This document shows positions 1 to 6,915 of a stretch of 16,584 bases of DNA, in pieces. Each line of letters begins with the position of its first letter. Within the stretch, counting starts at the first letter, position 1. The notes under the pieces are model-generated. The model did no database searches. It had not been told where the DNA came from and was given only the letters and a program-made list of their open reading frames with translations. The position numbers were made by a program, and so were the translations under genes. The stretch comes from JASFRI01 sp050115015 (GTDB lineage: Bacteria > Acidobacteriota > Polarisedimenticolia > CBDVAL01), in the NCBI GenBank assembly GCA_050115015.1, contig JASFRI010000048.1:1-16584 (forward strand), written 5' to 3'.

Positions 1-690
1 GTCGAACCCCGCGCGTTCCGCCCGTCCGGCGGCCGCCGCGAATACCCCGGGAAGCACTCGCGGCAGATCGCGCACGTGCGGCAGGCGGACGTCGGTGACC
101 CGCTCCCGGTAGCCGAACCGCAGGGATTCCAGCTCGCGTGGCGTCAGCAGTTCCGGGAGCCTCTCCTCGGGCGCGGCCAGCAGGGCGGCGCGGACCGCCG
201 CGTCCCCGGACGCCTCCCCGCGCAGCGCGTGCCGGTGGCGGTCGGTGATCTGCAGATAGCGGCGGAAGAACCTCTCACGGTCCGGCCGGCGCCGCACGGT
301 CAGGAAGTCGATGATCTGGATGAACAGGCGGGTATGGCCGCTGCTGGCCCGGCGCACGGTCCGCACCAGCTCGCTCAGTCCGGGCAGGAAGCGGTCGTGG
401 CCGATGCGGAGCAGGGGGCCGCTGGGAACGTCCCGGACCCCCGTCGCCTCCACCACCAGCGCACCGGGCCGGCCCCGCGCGAATCGCTCGTACCAGGCGA
501 GGACCTCCGGCGTGACGAACCCCTCCTCGGTGGCCCGCCACGGCACCATGGCCGGGATCCACGTGCGCTCCTCCAGGGAGAGGCGCCCATGTATCAGGGG
601 CGAGAACCAGCGGGAGGACGCCGCGGCCTCCGCCGACGGCCAGCGGGCCTCGGGAAGGGGATGCCGGATGCGCTGCGGGGGACGCCACAT
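1..690 (-). CDS. Old-yellow-enzyme-type NADH:flavin oxidoreductase, 3' end beyond window
   Basis: Reading the minus strand from an ATG at 690 gives 230 uninterrupted residues that run off the left edge, so only the N-terminal part is present. The FMN-barrel entry is recognisable at residues 29-52: WFSPLIHGRLSLEERTWIPA, then MVPW, followed by ATEEGFVTPEVLAWYERFA and GALVVEATGVRD, which match the first strands of old yellow enzymes. Family members are FMN-dependent, NAD(P)H-using reductases of activated alkenes or related substrates. At the place where classical members have an HxGR-containing strand this protein reads LFIQIIDF, followed by an Arg-rich segment and an insertion before GYRERVTDVRLPHVRDLP; this looks like a divergent subfamily, and its substrate cannot be predicted. 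The visible part ends at AGFD, where the family usually continues to an HxAHxY-type active-site stretch. The first in-frame upstream stop is near 773-775. An AGGA lies about 10 bases before the ATG. The gene is separated from the SWIB gene by about 100 bases containing a hairpin. Confidence 0.85.
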   Translation of the reverse strand, partial: MWRPPQRIRHPLPEARWPSAEAAASSRWFSPLIHGRLSLEERTWIPAMVPWRATEEGFVTPEVLAWYERFARGRPGALVVEATGVRDVPSGPLLRIGHDRFLPGLSELVRTVRRASSGHTRLFIQIIDFLTVRRRPDRERFFRRYLQITDRHRHALRGEASGDAAVRAALLAAPEERLPELLTPRELESLRFGYRERVTDVRLPHVRDLPRVLPGVFAAAAGRAERAGFD

Positions 691-745
691 GCCGGTGGGA
701 TCCTGGAACAGGCCGGGCGGGGAGCGCAAGCCGCGGTCGCGGGAT

Positions 746-770
746 GAGGGGCCGCAGGGGACGGCCCCTC
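746..770 (-). terminator. GC-rich hairpin after the SWIB gene, possible terminator
   Basis: A perfect inverted repeat GAGGGGCCG / CGGCCCCTC (nine base pairs, seven-base loop) lies between the SWIB stop codon (790) and the oxidoreductase start (690). Its position fits transcription termination, but no T-rich tract follows on the minus strand, so it may instead be a 3'-end stabilising or Rho-assisted structure. Confidence 0.4.
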
Positions 771-789
771 CCGATCATCTCCCGCCGCG

Positions 790-1293
790 CTAGCTCAGGT
801 GCTTGCTCACGAGCTTCGTCATCTGGAACATGTCTACGCTCGACTTTCCACCGAAGACCTTCTTCAGCTTGTCGTCGGCGTTGATGACCCGGCGGTTCAC
901 GCGGTCCTGAAGGTCGTTCTTCTTGATGTAGGCCCAGAGCTTCTTGACGACCTCGGTGCGCGGGAGGCTCTTGGGCCCCACGACCGCGGCAAGGTCGGCG
1001 GACGGCTGCAGCGCCTTCATGAAGGCGGGGTTCGGCTTCCGCTTGGCGGCCTTCTTCCTGGTCGCCTTCTTCTTCGTCGCCTTCTTCTTCGTGGCTTTCT
1101 TCTTCGTCACCTTCTTCTTGGCCGCCTTCTTCTTGGCGGCCTTCTTCTTCGTCGCCTTCTTCTTGGCGGCCTTCTTCTTCGTCGCCTTCTTCTTGGCGGT
1201 CTTCTTCCTGGCGGTCCTCTTCTTCGCGGCCTTCTTCTTGGTCGCCTTCTTCTTGGCGGCCTTCTTCTTCGTGGCCTTCTTCCTCGCAGCCAT
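790..1293 (-). CDS. SWIB/MDM2-domain protein with histone-H1-like Lys-rich N-terminal tail
   Basis: This is a 167-residue protein in two parts. Residues 7-86 are sixteen back-to-back pentapeptides of the form [ATV][AT]KKK, with occasional Arg for Lys, giving a very basic tail like those of eukaryotic H1 and bacterial H1-like proteins. Residues 87-167 form a SWIB/MDM2-type domain with the typical blocks LPRTEVVKKLWAYIKKNDLQ, then RVINADDKLKKVFG, and a final SVDMFQMTKLVSKHLS. The expected role is DNA or chromosome binding through the basic tail, with SWIB as a protein-interaction domain; the bacterial partner is unknown. The start at 1293 is chosen over an in-frame upstream start at 1413 because GGAGGAGG (complement of 1298-1305) sits just before it and the repeat begins at once. 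The gene stands alone, with about 116 bases upstream and a hairpin downstream. Confidence 0.88.
   Translation of the reverse strand: MAARKKATKKKAAKKKATKKKAAKKRTARKKTAKKKATKKKAAKKKATKKKAAKKKAAKKKVTKKKATKKKATKKKATRKKAAKRKPNPAFMKALQPSADLAAVVGPKSLPRTEVVKKLWAYIKKNDLQDRVNRRVINADDKLKKVFGGKSSVDMFQMTKLVSKHLS
1036..1275 (-). repeat. 15-bp coding tandem repeat (16 units) encoding [AT][AT]KKK
   Basis: The 240-base block consists of sixteen imperfect 15-base units, read on the plus strand as variants of CTTCTTCTTGGCGGC / CTTCTTCTTCGTCGC, with no interruption of frame. It encodes the basic tail of the SWIB protein. Units differ mainly at the Ala/Thr codons and at Lys-to-Arg changes. A 15-base period preserves frame when units are gained or lost, so length variation between strains is likely. 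Confidence 0.9.
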
Positions 1294-1343
1294 GCGTCCT
1301 CCTCCAGGGGCTCGAAAAGGGTCCAGCGTCAACGTGACGTCAA

Positions 1344-1372
1344 AGACTACGCGTTTTCCTCCGTCGAGTCCA
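1344..1372 (-). promoter_or_regulatory. Possible sigma70-type promoter for the SWIB gene
   Basis: On the minus strand TGGACT (1372-1367) and TAGTCT (1349-1344) are separated by 17 bases, giving 4/6 and 3/6 matches to the -35 and -10 consensus. Just downstream lie two TTGACG copies 11 bases apart (complement of 1338-1343 and 1327-1332) and the palindrome TGACGTCA (1335-1342), which could be a regulator site. The assignment rests on pattern only. Confidence 0.3.
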
Positions 1373-1409
1373 CTGCTTTCTGCGGCCCGTCCCACCTCGG
1401 GCCGGAGGG

Positions 1410-1829
1410 TCACTCGCCCATCACGGTGAGCGTCCAGCGCCGTCGGCGTCGGCGGTTGTCGAAGTCGACGAGGACCACCTGCTGCCAGGTTCCCAGGACG
1501 GCGGCGCCATCCTCCACGGGTACCGTCAACGAGGGTCCGAGCAGACCGGCCCGCACGTGCGAGTGACCGTTCCCGTCGTGCCAGGCCTGCTCGTGGGCAT
1601 ACTCCAGGCCACGGGGGGCGATGCGCTCGAAGCAGTCCCGCAGATCCTGGACCACACCCGGCTCGAACTCGATCGTCGTGACGCCGCCGGTGGAGCCGGG
1701 GACGAAGACCGTCGCGACGCCGGCCCGGATGCCGGAATCCGAAAGGCAGCGGGAAATCTCGCCGGTGAGGTCGCGGACGTCACCCTCTCCCTGCATGTCG
1801 ATCTCGCGGTGGTAGGTGCGGACGGTCAT
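1410..1829 (-). CDS. yjbQ: YjbQ family protein (UPF0047; thiamine-phosphate-synthase-like)
   Basis: The 139-residue product has the usual family length and the signature region GNGHSHVRAGLLGPSLTVPV (about 86-105) followed by GAAVLGTWQQVVLVDFDN (about 108-125). YjbQ proteins are small trimeric beta proteins; E. coli YjbQ has been associated with a weak thiamine-phosphate synthase side activity, and the true role is unsettled. The ATG at 1829 overlaps the hydrolase stop as ATGA, and GGAGGAGGA lies immediately upstream, so translation is probably coupled to the preceding gene. The C-terminus carries a run of Arg residues (RRRRRRW) before the last beta strand, more basic than usual. It is the last gene of the bolA-hydrolase-yjbQ unit. 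Family assignment is firm; biochemical role is not. Confidence 0.9.
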   Translation of the reverse strand: MTVRTYHREIDMQGEGDVRDLTGEISRCLSDSGIRAGVATVFVPGSTGGVTTIEFEPGVVQDLRDCFERIAPRGLEYAHEQAWHDGNGHSHVRAGLLGPSLTVPVEDGAAVLGTWQQVVLVDFDNRRRRRRWTLTVMGE

Positions 1830-3226
1830 TCCTCCTCCGGGGCGGTCATCCCGCGGGTCATGGACCGGAAGGCATCGGTCCCCCGTACCGGGGCGAGGTA
1901 GGGCTCAGCTTCCAGGATCTGCCGGCTCACGGCGCCCGCCGCGATCACGCAGGATAACGCCTCCAGGGCGCCATCGAGGTTCCCGAGCTGGGCGAGGGCG
2001 CGGGCGCGGTTCCAGCAGACCCGCGGATGGCCGGGACGGGCCGCCGCGGCGATCTCCACCATCAGCAGCGCCCGGGCCGGGTCCCCGGCCTCCAGGAACC
2101 GCCGGGTCTCGTAGAAGGACGTGTAGACGAAGACCGTCTCGAGCATTCGCGCGGCCATCTCCCGCTCCAGCACATCCCCGGCCTCCTGCTCCTGGCTCCG
2201 AAGCGCCTGGATCCCCAGGCGCGAGACGGACCGCCCCGGCTCCGGCAGGGGGGTCACGGAGCGCAGGGAGGCGAGGTGCTCGTGAAAGCGGGCCTGGAAC
2301 GACCGTTCCCGCGCCGCGATCCGGTTCTCCTGCTTGCGGGCCCGACGCACCTCCGGGTCACGCCGGAGCTCGGCCCAGCGCTCGTCCGCCGCCGTCACCT
2401 GGATCAGACCCTCGAAATCCTCCCGGATCCACGCGTAGCGACGAAAGGCGCCGGGGAGGTCGGGCTGCGCCTCCAGCAGCCGGGCGGCCGCCAGCGACTC
2501 CCGGTAGGCGTCCTCCACGAGCGCCGCGGACGCCGGACGGAGCCCGCCCCGGACCGCCTGGAGCTCCATCCAGGTCAGCGCCTCGTCGAACACCTCCGGC
2601 GGAGGCCAGGCATGGCCCCCCGGATAGAAGCGGATGCGGTGCGGCACGTCGGCCGTCTCGAGGAGCTCCTCGAACGTCCGCATCTCCTGGTAGTTGAAGT
2701 CGGTGACGCCGGCCCCGCCGAACACCGCGAACCCGGCCCCGTGGGCGGTCTCCCGGCCGGGTGGCAGCCCCGCCCCGAAGCTGAGGATCCCGGCCACGTG
2801 GCCGGGAAGCGCCAGCGCAAAGTCCCAGGCGGCCCGGGCGGTTCCGGAGAACCCGGCAAGGTAGATACGCCGGGTATCGATGCCCAGCCGGGTCTCCGCC
2901 TCCGGAAGCAGCGCCCGGAGGGCCGCGGCGTTGGGCTCCCGGGGACCGTCGCTGCGGGTATCGTAGGAGCTCATCACCACATAGCCCCGGTGCTCCGCCG
3001 CGCCCCGGATCCGCTCGAGGGCCTGCACGGCCCTGCCGCGGGGGTCCATCATGATGACCAGCGGGCGGACGGGATCCTCCCCGTACGCCGTCGGCAGGTA
3101 CAGCGCGTAGGAGCTGTCCGGCGTCTCCCGGCACGCCAGCCTCTCGACCACCTCGCCTGTCGGCAGCCTGGCGGAGGGCGCGGGGGACGCCGCCAGCAGT
3201 GCCCAGGCGGCGAGCAGGGGGATCAA
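1826..3226 (-). CDS. Secreted alpha/beta hydrolase (esterase-like) with C-terminal TPR-like region
   Basis: Read from a TTG at 3226 the protein has 466 residues. It opens with a hydrophobic signal-like segment ending near SPAPSA, then an alpha/beta-hydrolase fold: YALYLPTAY, PLVIMMDPRG, the nucleophile elbow LAGFSGTARAAWD (Ser127), the acid candidate in GVTDFNYQEM (Asp176) and the catalytic His in PGGHAWPPPEVF (His205). This pattern resembles secreted esterases and PHB-depolymerase/feruloyl-esterase relatives. The second half is helical, with a TPR-like unit near residues 382-437 (GDPARALLMVEIAAAARPGH onward). The start is uncertain: the TTG forms a TTGA overlap with the bolA stop, echoing the ATGA overlap at its own 3' end, but a GTG at 3295 inside bolA would add 23 residues including a basic n-region (RGRDRR) that suits a signal peptide. 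Substrate cannot be predicted. Confidence 0.8.
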   Translation of the reverse strand: MIPLLAAWALLAASPAPSARLPTGEVVERLACRETPDSSYALYLPTAYGEDPVRPLVIMMDPRGRAVQALERIRGAAEHRGYVVMSSYDTRSDGPREPNAAALRALLPEAETRLGIDTRRIYLAGFSGTARAAWDFALALPGHVAGILSFGAGLPPGRETAHGAGFAVFGGAGVTDFNYQEMRTFEELLETADVPHRIRFYPGGHAWPPPEVFDEALTWMELQAVRGGLRPASAALVEDAYRESLAAARLLEAQPDLPGAFRRYAWIREDFEGLIQVTAADERWAELRRDPEVRRARKQENRIAARERSFQARFHEHLASLRSVTPLPEPGRSVSRLGIQALRSQEQEAGDVLEREMAARMLETVFVYTSFYETRRFLEAGDPARALLMVEIAAAARPGHPRVCWNRARALAQLGNLDGALEALSCVIAAGAVSRQILEAEPYLAPVRGTDAFRSMTRGMTAPEEE

Positions 3227-3546
3227 CGGCCGGCGGTCCCGTCCCCGCCCAGACAGGGGGGGGAGTCCGGCATCGAGCCGGAGAGCGCCTCCCACTCCCG
3301 CGGCGTGAATGCCTCGAGACCGAGGGCATGAACCGGACCCTGCATCTCCGCGGCGAGGGCCCGGTAGATCGCCCGGTGGCGCTCCACCCGCGCGCTCCCC
3401 TCGAAGGCCCTCGACACGACCCGGATCCGGAAGTGGCTCTCCGAGCCCGGGGGTACGTTGTGCATGGAGCTCTCGTTGCGGACCTCCAGGAGGACCGGCG
3501 TCAGCGCCTCCCGGAGGCGCGCCTCGATGCGTCTCTGGATCTTCAT
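3223..3546 (-). CDS. bolA: BolA family protein
   Basis: This 107-residue protein aligns by eye along its whole length with E. coli BolA: EVRNESSMHNVPPGSESHFR, FEGSARVERHRAIYRALA, GPVHALGLEAFTPREWEAL and the BolA1-type tail SPPC. The conserved His73 in PVHAL and His57 in RHRAIYR are positions of the kind implicated in [2Fe-2S] sharing with monothiol glutaredoxins and in the KH-like fold. BolA proteins work with glutaredoxin-4-type proteins in Fe-S trafficking and influence cell shape and stress responses. The start at 3546 is supported by AGGAGGGAGG nine bases upstream; a longer in-frame opening to 3801 is low-complexity and not BolA-like. It heads the overlapping bolA-hydrolase-yjbQ unit. No glutaredoxin gene is visible here. 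Confidence 0.93.
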   Translation of the reverse strand: MKIQRRIEARLREALTPVLLEVRNESSMHNVPPGSESHFRIRVVSRAFEGSARVERHRAIYRALAAEMQGPVHALGLEAFTPREWEALSGSMPDSPPCLGGDGTAGR

Positions 3547-3906
3547 CCCCTCAAGCCTCCCTCCTCTTTCGTTGCCCTCCCCATCGATGACCACGCCCCG
3601 GAAAAGAGCCGCGTGCTCCCCGCCGGATCGCGGCCGTGCGGCCGTCCCCTGCCGACCTCCGGGGAGCCGATGGGGTCGTCGACGCCGAGGTTCCGCGCCG
3701 CCTCCCGGGGCGGACGGGCCCGGGGTGTTGCCGGTTGAACCCCCCGGAGGCCCTCCGCATTCCGGGGCCCGTGCGCCACGGGACACACCGCCGCGGCGCA
3801 CACGGAGGGGACGGCTGGACGCCCGCGGAGCTCAGCAGATCCGCGGGGCGCCGGGACGGCCCCGCCCCCAGGGGACGGGGCCGGGGATCAGCTCCGCCGC
3901 CGGACC
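3547..3906. other. Gene-free spacer between the S1 protease and bolA
   Basis: These 360 bases lie downstream of the protease stop and upstream of bolA. No open frame here has recognisable protein character. Visible content is a GC-rich hairpin near the protease end (3858-3882) and the bolA ribosome-binding site at the other end. I could not pick a convincing -35/-10 pair for bolA. Confidence 0.6.
3858..3882 (-). terminator. Hairpin downstream of the S1 protease gene, possible terminator
   Basis: GGCCCCGCCCCC (3858-3869) and GGGGACGGGGCC (3871-3882) are nearly perfect inverted arms with one mismatch, folding around a short C/A/G loop about 25 bases after the protease stop. No T-tract follows in the minus direction, so termination function is only suggested by position. 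Confidence 0.35.
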
Positions 3907-6792
3907 TCAGGGGCAGCCGACGTTCACGACGGATCCGGTCTTGTCGGCGTCGGGGGGCCGCGGCACCCCCCCGGTGCCCGTCCCGTAGGAGCCCTCGAGG
4001 CCGTCCCTCTCGGCGACGACCACCCACAGCCCGTTCACGATGAGCTGCGGGACCAGCGGTGTCCAGCGGGCGGTGTCGGCGTCCACCGTGCTCCAGGTCC
4101 CGGTAGTGTTGTTCTCGAGGTCGCAGAAGCGGTGGGTGTACTCCCCGGCCAGCATCGATCCGATGGAATCCGTGACGTAGAGCGTGTACGAGAGGCCCAG
4201 CTCCGGAAGCAGCTCGAACTCGACGGTGCCCAGGGCATCCACTCCCAGCCGGAACTGCGTGACGGCGCCGGGCCCGCTGACCTCCTCCGGCACGCAGGAC
4301 TCGCAGGTCACCGTGTGGGAGAAACTCGCGCTGCAGCCGGCCGCGGTGGTGAGCTCGACGGTGTACTCCTGGCCGCACGCGGCCGCCCCCAGCGCCAGGG
4401 TCTGCGACGTGCCAACCACCTGCTCGGTGCTGTCCATCCAGACGTAGGACGCGAACCCCGGGCCGGCGTCCAGGGTCCCGCCGGGGAACTCCACACACAT
4501 CAGCTCCGGCACCTGGCTTACCGTCGTGACGGGGTTCTGCTCCACGGTCACCCCCGGGAACGCGGCCCCCTGCGCCAGGGTGACCTGGTCTCGGACGAAT
4601 ACCGTGTAGACCGTGCTCGCGGGGGGCACCACCACCGCGTCGGGGTCCGTCGACCAGTCCTGCAGCAGGAGGCCGCCGATCTCGAAGCGGTACTCCAGCG
4701 TCCCGGAGCAGTCCTGTCCGAAGAAGGTGCTGCCCGCATCGGCCAGGGTCACCGAGCCGCCTTCGCAGACCGTGTCCGGGATCGCCACCGCCTGTGCCGT
4801 CACCTCGCACGGCACCGGCGAGCAGACCGGGTTGTTGTCCTCGGCCGCCTGGATCGACCAGCCGTTGAGCGTCCCCACCTGATTGCTCTGGTTGTCGGAG
4901 ACCGTGAGGATCCAGGTCCCCTGGACGTCCTCGCCGTTGAAGTCGTCCATCGTCCCGGGCCCGTCTGGCGCGGTCACGGCATCGTACGTGGTGACGATGT
5001 CGTCCCCCTGCCCCCCCGACCGGTCGTGCAGCCGGACGGTGGTGCCGGACGGCGACTCGAGGTCGAGGATCAGGTCGCCGATGCGCCCGTGGGTGATGTC
5101 CACCGACACCTGGATGTCCCCGATGGGGAACGACGACGGGACGAGGATCCCGTCGGCGACCCCGGCCGGGTCGGCGTCAGGGATGGACGTCGGCACCAGC
5201 ATGGCGTCCCAGGTCCCCGAACCCACGGCACCGAGGCCCACGGTCTGCGTGAAGGACAGCGCGAAGGGTCCCTCCGAGGTGGCCAGGTCGAGGTCGAAAT
5301 CGATGACGGTGCCGCAGGGGATCGTGTCCGCGAGCTGCACCTGGAAGTGGGGCGCGATGCTGGAGGCCGGCAGCCCGGAGGGAAGGTCCGGGAAGCTCGC
5401 CGTGTCGTCGAGGATCGTCACCCCGGGCGTCGTCGTGCTGAGGGTCCCGACGATCTCCGCGGCCACGCCGCCGTCGATGTTCTGGATGAACACCGGGATG
5501 GTGAGGATCTCGTACGGGTCGGCAACGCCGTTCCCGTTGCCGGTGGTGTCGTCGATCAGATGCTCGACATAGACGAGGTCGGGATCCCCTGCCAGGGCGG
5601 ACGGTGGAAGGAGAGGCCCGAGGTCGTTGATCACCTCCGTGATCGGCACCGCGGTGTTGTCGCAGCTCCCGCAGTGGTGCAGCGCGATGACCTGGTGGGT
5701 CGCGTAGGAGACCACCGGCGAGCCGGAGCTTCCTCCCTCGGTATCGCAGTAGTAACCGACGTTGTTCGGCTCCCCGGGCAGGCCGCAGGGGGCGGTGACC
5801 GGGAAGGCGATCTCGCAGTAACCGCTCTCGTCGTGCGAGTCGGTGCTCTCGATCCCGAACATCTTGGCCCGTCCCCCGCCATGCTGGGGGAGGTAGAAGC
5901 GCTCGTCGACGACCGGAGCGCGGGGCTCCAGCTTGAAGGACCCGTAGGTGTCCTGGGGATTTCCGGCCAGATGGACCAGCGCATAGTCCCGGGACTGGGT
6001 CGCCTTCACCAGGGTGGCCGCACCAGCCCAGATGGGGCCCCGGTAGCCCAGCTGGGTGTTGTTCGGGGAACTGCAGGTGGGGGCCTCCCCCATGAACTCG
6101 TAGTCGGTGTTCGCCGCTGCTGCCGCCTTGTCCGGGTAGCTGGGGAGCAGAGGATCGTTGATGCAGTGGTCGTTCGTCATCAGGTGGCCCTCGTCACCGA
6201 CGAGCCACCCCGTGCACAGCAGCGTCCCCTCGATCAGCAGGCGGGCCACCGCCTTGGCCTTCTCGTACGCCACCGGCTCGGATGTCTCGTAGCAGACGGC
6301 GTTCCGGCGGTCATCCCCCGTGCAGACGCTCTCCGTCGCCTCGGTGGACTGGGCGAGGTCGGCAAAGCCGGCCGAATACTGGTCGATGGAGACGCCCCAC
6401 CCGCCGGCCCCCCGGCCGGGGGCGAACAGCTCGACCAGGGCAGCGTCCCCCATGATGTGGGTGGCCCAGAACTCGCCCATCTGAGCGCGGCCGCGCTCGG
6501 TGTAGACATAGCGCTGCGCGCCGTCTGCCGAGCGTACGACGAGACGATCCCCCCGCCCGAGCTCGAAGCGCTCGAAGTGCACCGAGATGAAGGTGGCCCC
6601 GGGGTGCTGGATGGTGATCTCCCAGGCCGGTAGGTTCGCCGGGCCGGCGGGGTACGGATGCGGGGACTCGGCCCGGAACGGGACCGGCTCGCCGACCTGC
6701 AGCGCCCGCGCCGCCAGCGCGGGCGAGCCGAGAGCAAAGAGGCAGAGCAAGGCGGCGACTGCCGCCGACACGCACAATTGACTGATACGCAA
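3907..6792 (-). CDS. Secreted trypsin-fold (S1) serine protease with P domain and Cys-rich C-terminal tail
   Basis: The 961-residue product begins at a TTG (6792) with GAGGGGG seven bases upstream. A signal peptide spans residues 1-27 (cleavage likely after ALA). Residues 30-150 form an N-terminal beta region. The catalytic domain spans about 160-395 with the triad His209 (LMTNDHCIND), Asp269 (SRDYALVHL) and Ser356 (EGGSSGSPVV), a GxSGSP variant as in lysyl and glutamyl endopeptidases. Then come a GNGNGVADPYE beta module (about 408-525), a P/Homo B domain (about 535-650), Cys-rich Ig-like segments (657-833) and a closing domain (840-961) ending SVVNVGCP. The last ~555 residues are homologous to the tail of the S8 protease at 9890-13888. 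Expected location is outside the cytoplasm. Specificity is not readable; the fold and triad are clear. Confidence 0.92.
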   Translation of the reverse strand: MRISQLCVSAAVAALLCLFALGSPALAARALQVGEPVPFRAESPHPYPAGPANLPAWEITIQHPGATFISVHFERFELGRGDRLVVRSADGAQRYVYTERGRAQMGEFWATHIMGDAALVELFAPGRGAGGWGVSIDQYSAGFADLAQSTEATESVCTGDDRRNAVCYETSEPVAYEKAKAVARLLIEGTLLCTGWLVGDEGHLMTNDHCINDPLLPSYPDKAAAAANTDYEFMGEAPTCSSPNNTQLGYRGPIWAGAATLVKATQSRDYALVHLAGNPQDTYGSFKLEPRAPVVDERFYLPQHGGGRAKMFGIESTDSHDESGYCEIAFPVTAPCGLPGEPNNVGYYCDTEGGSSGSPVVSYATHQVIALHHCGSCDNTAVPITEVINDLGPLLPPSALAGDPDLVYVEHLIDDTTGNGNGVADPYEILTIPVFIQNIDGGVAAEIVGTLSTTTPGVTILDDTASFPDLPSGLPASSIAPHFQVQLADTIPCGTVIDFDLDLATSEGPFALSFTQTVGLGAVGSGTWDAMLVPTSIPDADPAGVADGILVPSSFPIGDIQVSVDITHGRIGDLILDLESPSGTTVRLHDRSGGQGDDIVTTYDAVTAPDGPGTMDDFNGEDVQGTWILTVSDNQSNQVGTLNGWSIQAAEDNNPVCSPVPCEVTAQAVAIPDTVCEGGSVTLADAGSTFFGQDCSGTLEYRFEIGGLLLQDWSTDPDAVVVPPASTVYTVFVRDQVTLAQGAAFPGVTVEQNPVTTVSQVPELMCVEFPGGTLDAGPGFASYVWMDSTEQVVGTSQTLALGAAACGQEYTVELTTAAGCSASFSHTVTCESCVPEEVSGPGAVTQFRLGVDALGTVEFELLPELGLSYTLYVTDSIGSMLAGEYTHRFCDLENNTTGTWSTVDADTARWTPLVPQLIVNGLWVVVAERDGLEGSYGTGTGGVPRPPDADKTGSVVNVGCP
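3910..5571 (-). other. C-terminal module copy A, shared with the S8 protease
   Basis: Codons for residues ~408-961 of the S1 protease. It matches residues ~774-1332 of the S8 protease in order and with few gaps: GNGNGVADPYE / GNGNGVPEPYE, LSTTTPGV / LSTTTPGV, TVRLHDRSGG / VVRLHDRTGG, YTHRFCDLENN / YTHRYCDLESN, and RWTPLVPQL / RWTPLVPDL. Cysteines 493, 657, 662, 676, 695, 766, 806, 820, 830, 833, 890 and 960 have counterparts in copy B. Confidence 0.9.
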
Positions 6793-6915
6793 GAGGATAC
6801 CCCCTCGATGGCGGCCGGGGTCGCCGGAGGGTCACCGGCCATGGATGTCCTGTTCCTGGTTAGTGTACCGCCCCGCCGCGGCTTCGGCCACCGAGATCGC
6901 GCCGGAAAGGCGCCC

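Noticed and set aside
1036..1275. Regularly spaced repeats that might suggest a CRISPR array
   Set aside because: Units are contiguous 15-mers with no spacers and encode an in-frame Lys-rich tail.
944..1429. A plus-strand frame reading repeated Phe/Leu/Val/Ala, resembling a membrane protein
   Set aside because: It is the complement of the AAG-rich lysine repeat of the SWIB gene; hydrophobicity arises from CTT/TTC codons and no membrane family is matched.
3543..3803. Short minus-strand frames extending bolA upstream or lying in the spacer
   Set aside because: They are Pro/Gly/Arg low-complexity, lack a ribosome-binding site, and the BolA fold begins at 3546 behind a strong one.
6449..6560. 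GRGD tripeptide-type motif (residues 79-82) in the S1 protease as a cell-adhesion signal
   Set aside because: A four-residue match in a Gly/Arg-rich protein from a high-GC genome carries no weight by itself.
4132..6633. An 833-codon plus-strand frame opposite the S1 protease
   Set aside because: Arg/Gly/Asp/Val-rich low-complexity translation with no family match, mirrored from a gene with a signal peptide, catalytic triad and P domain.
6824..6836. A 13-base match (CCGGAGGGTCACC) to the complement of 13890-13902
   Set aside because: Short, GC-rich, and without extended similarity or symmetry; most likely chance.
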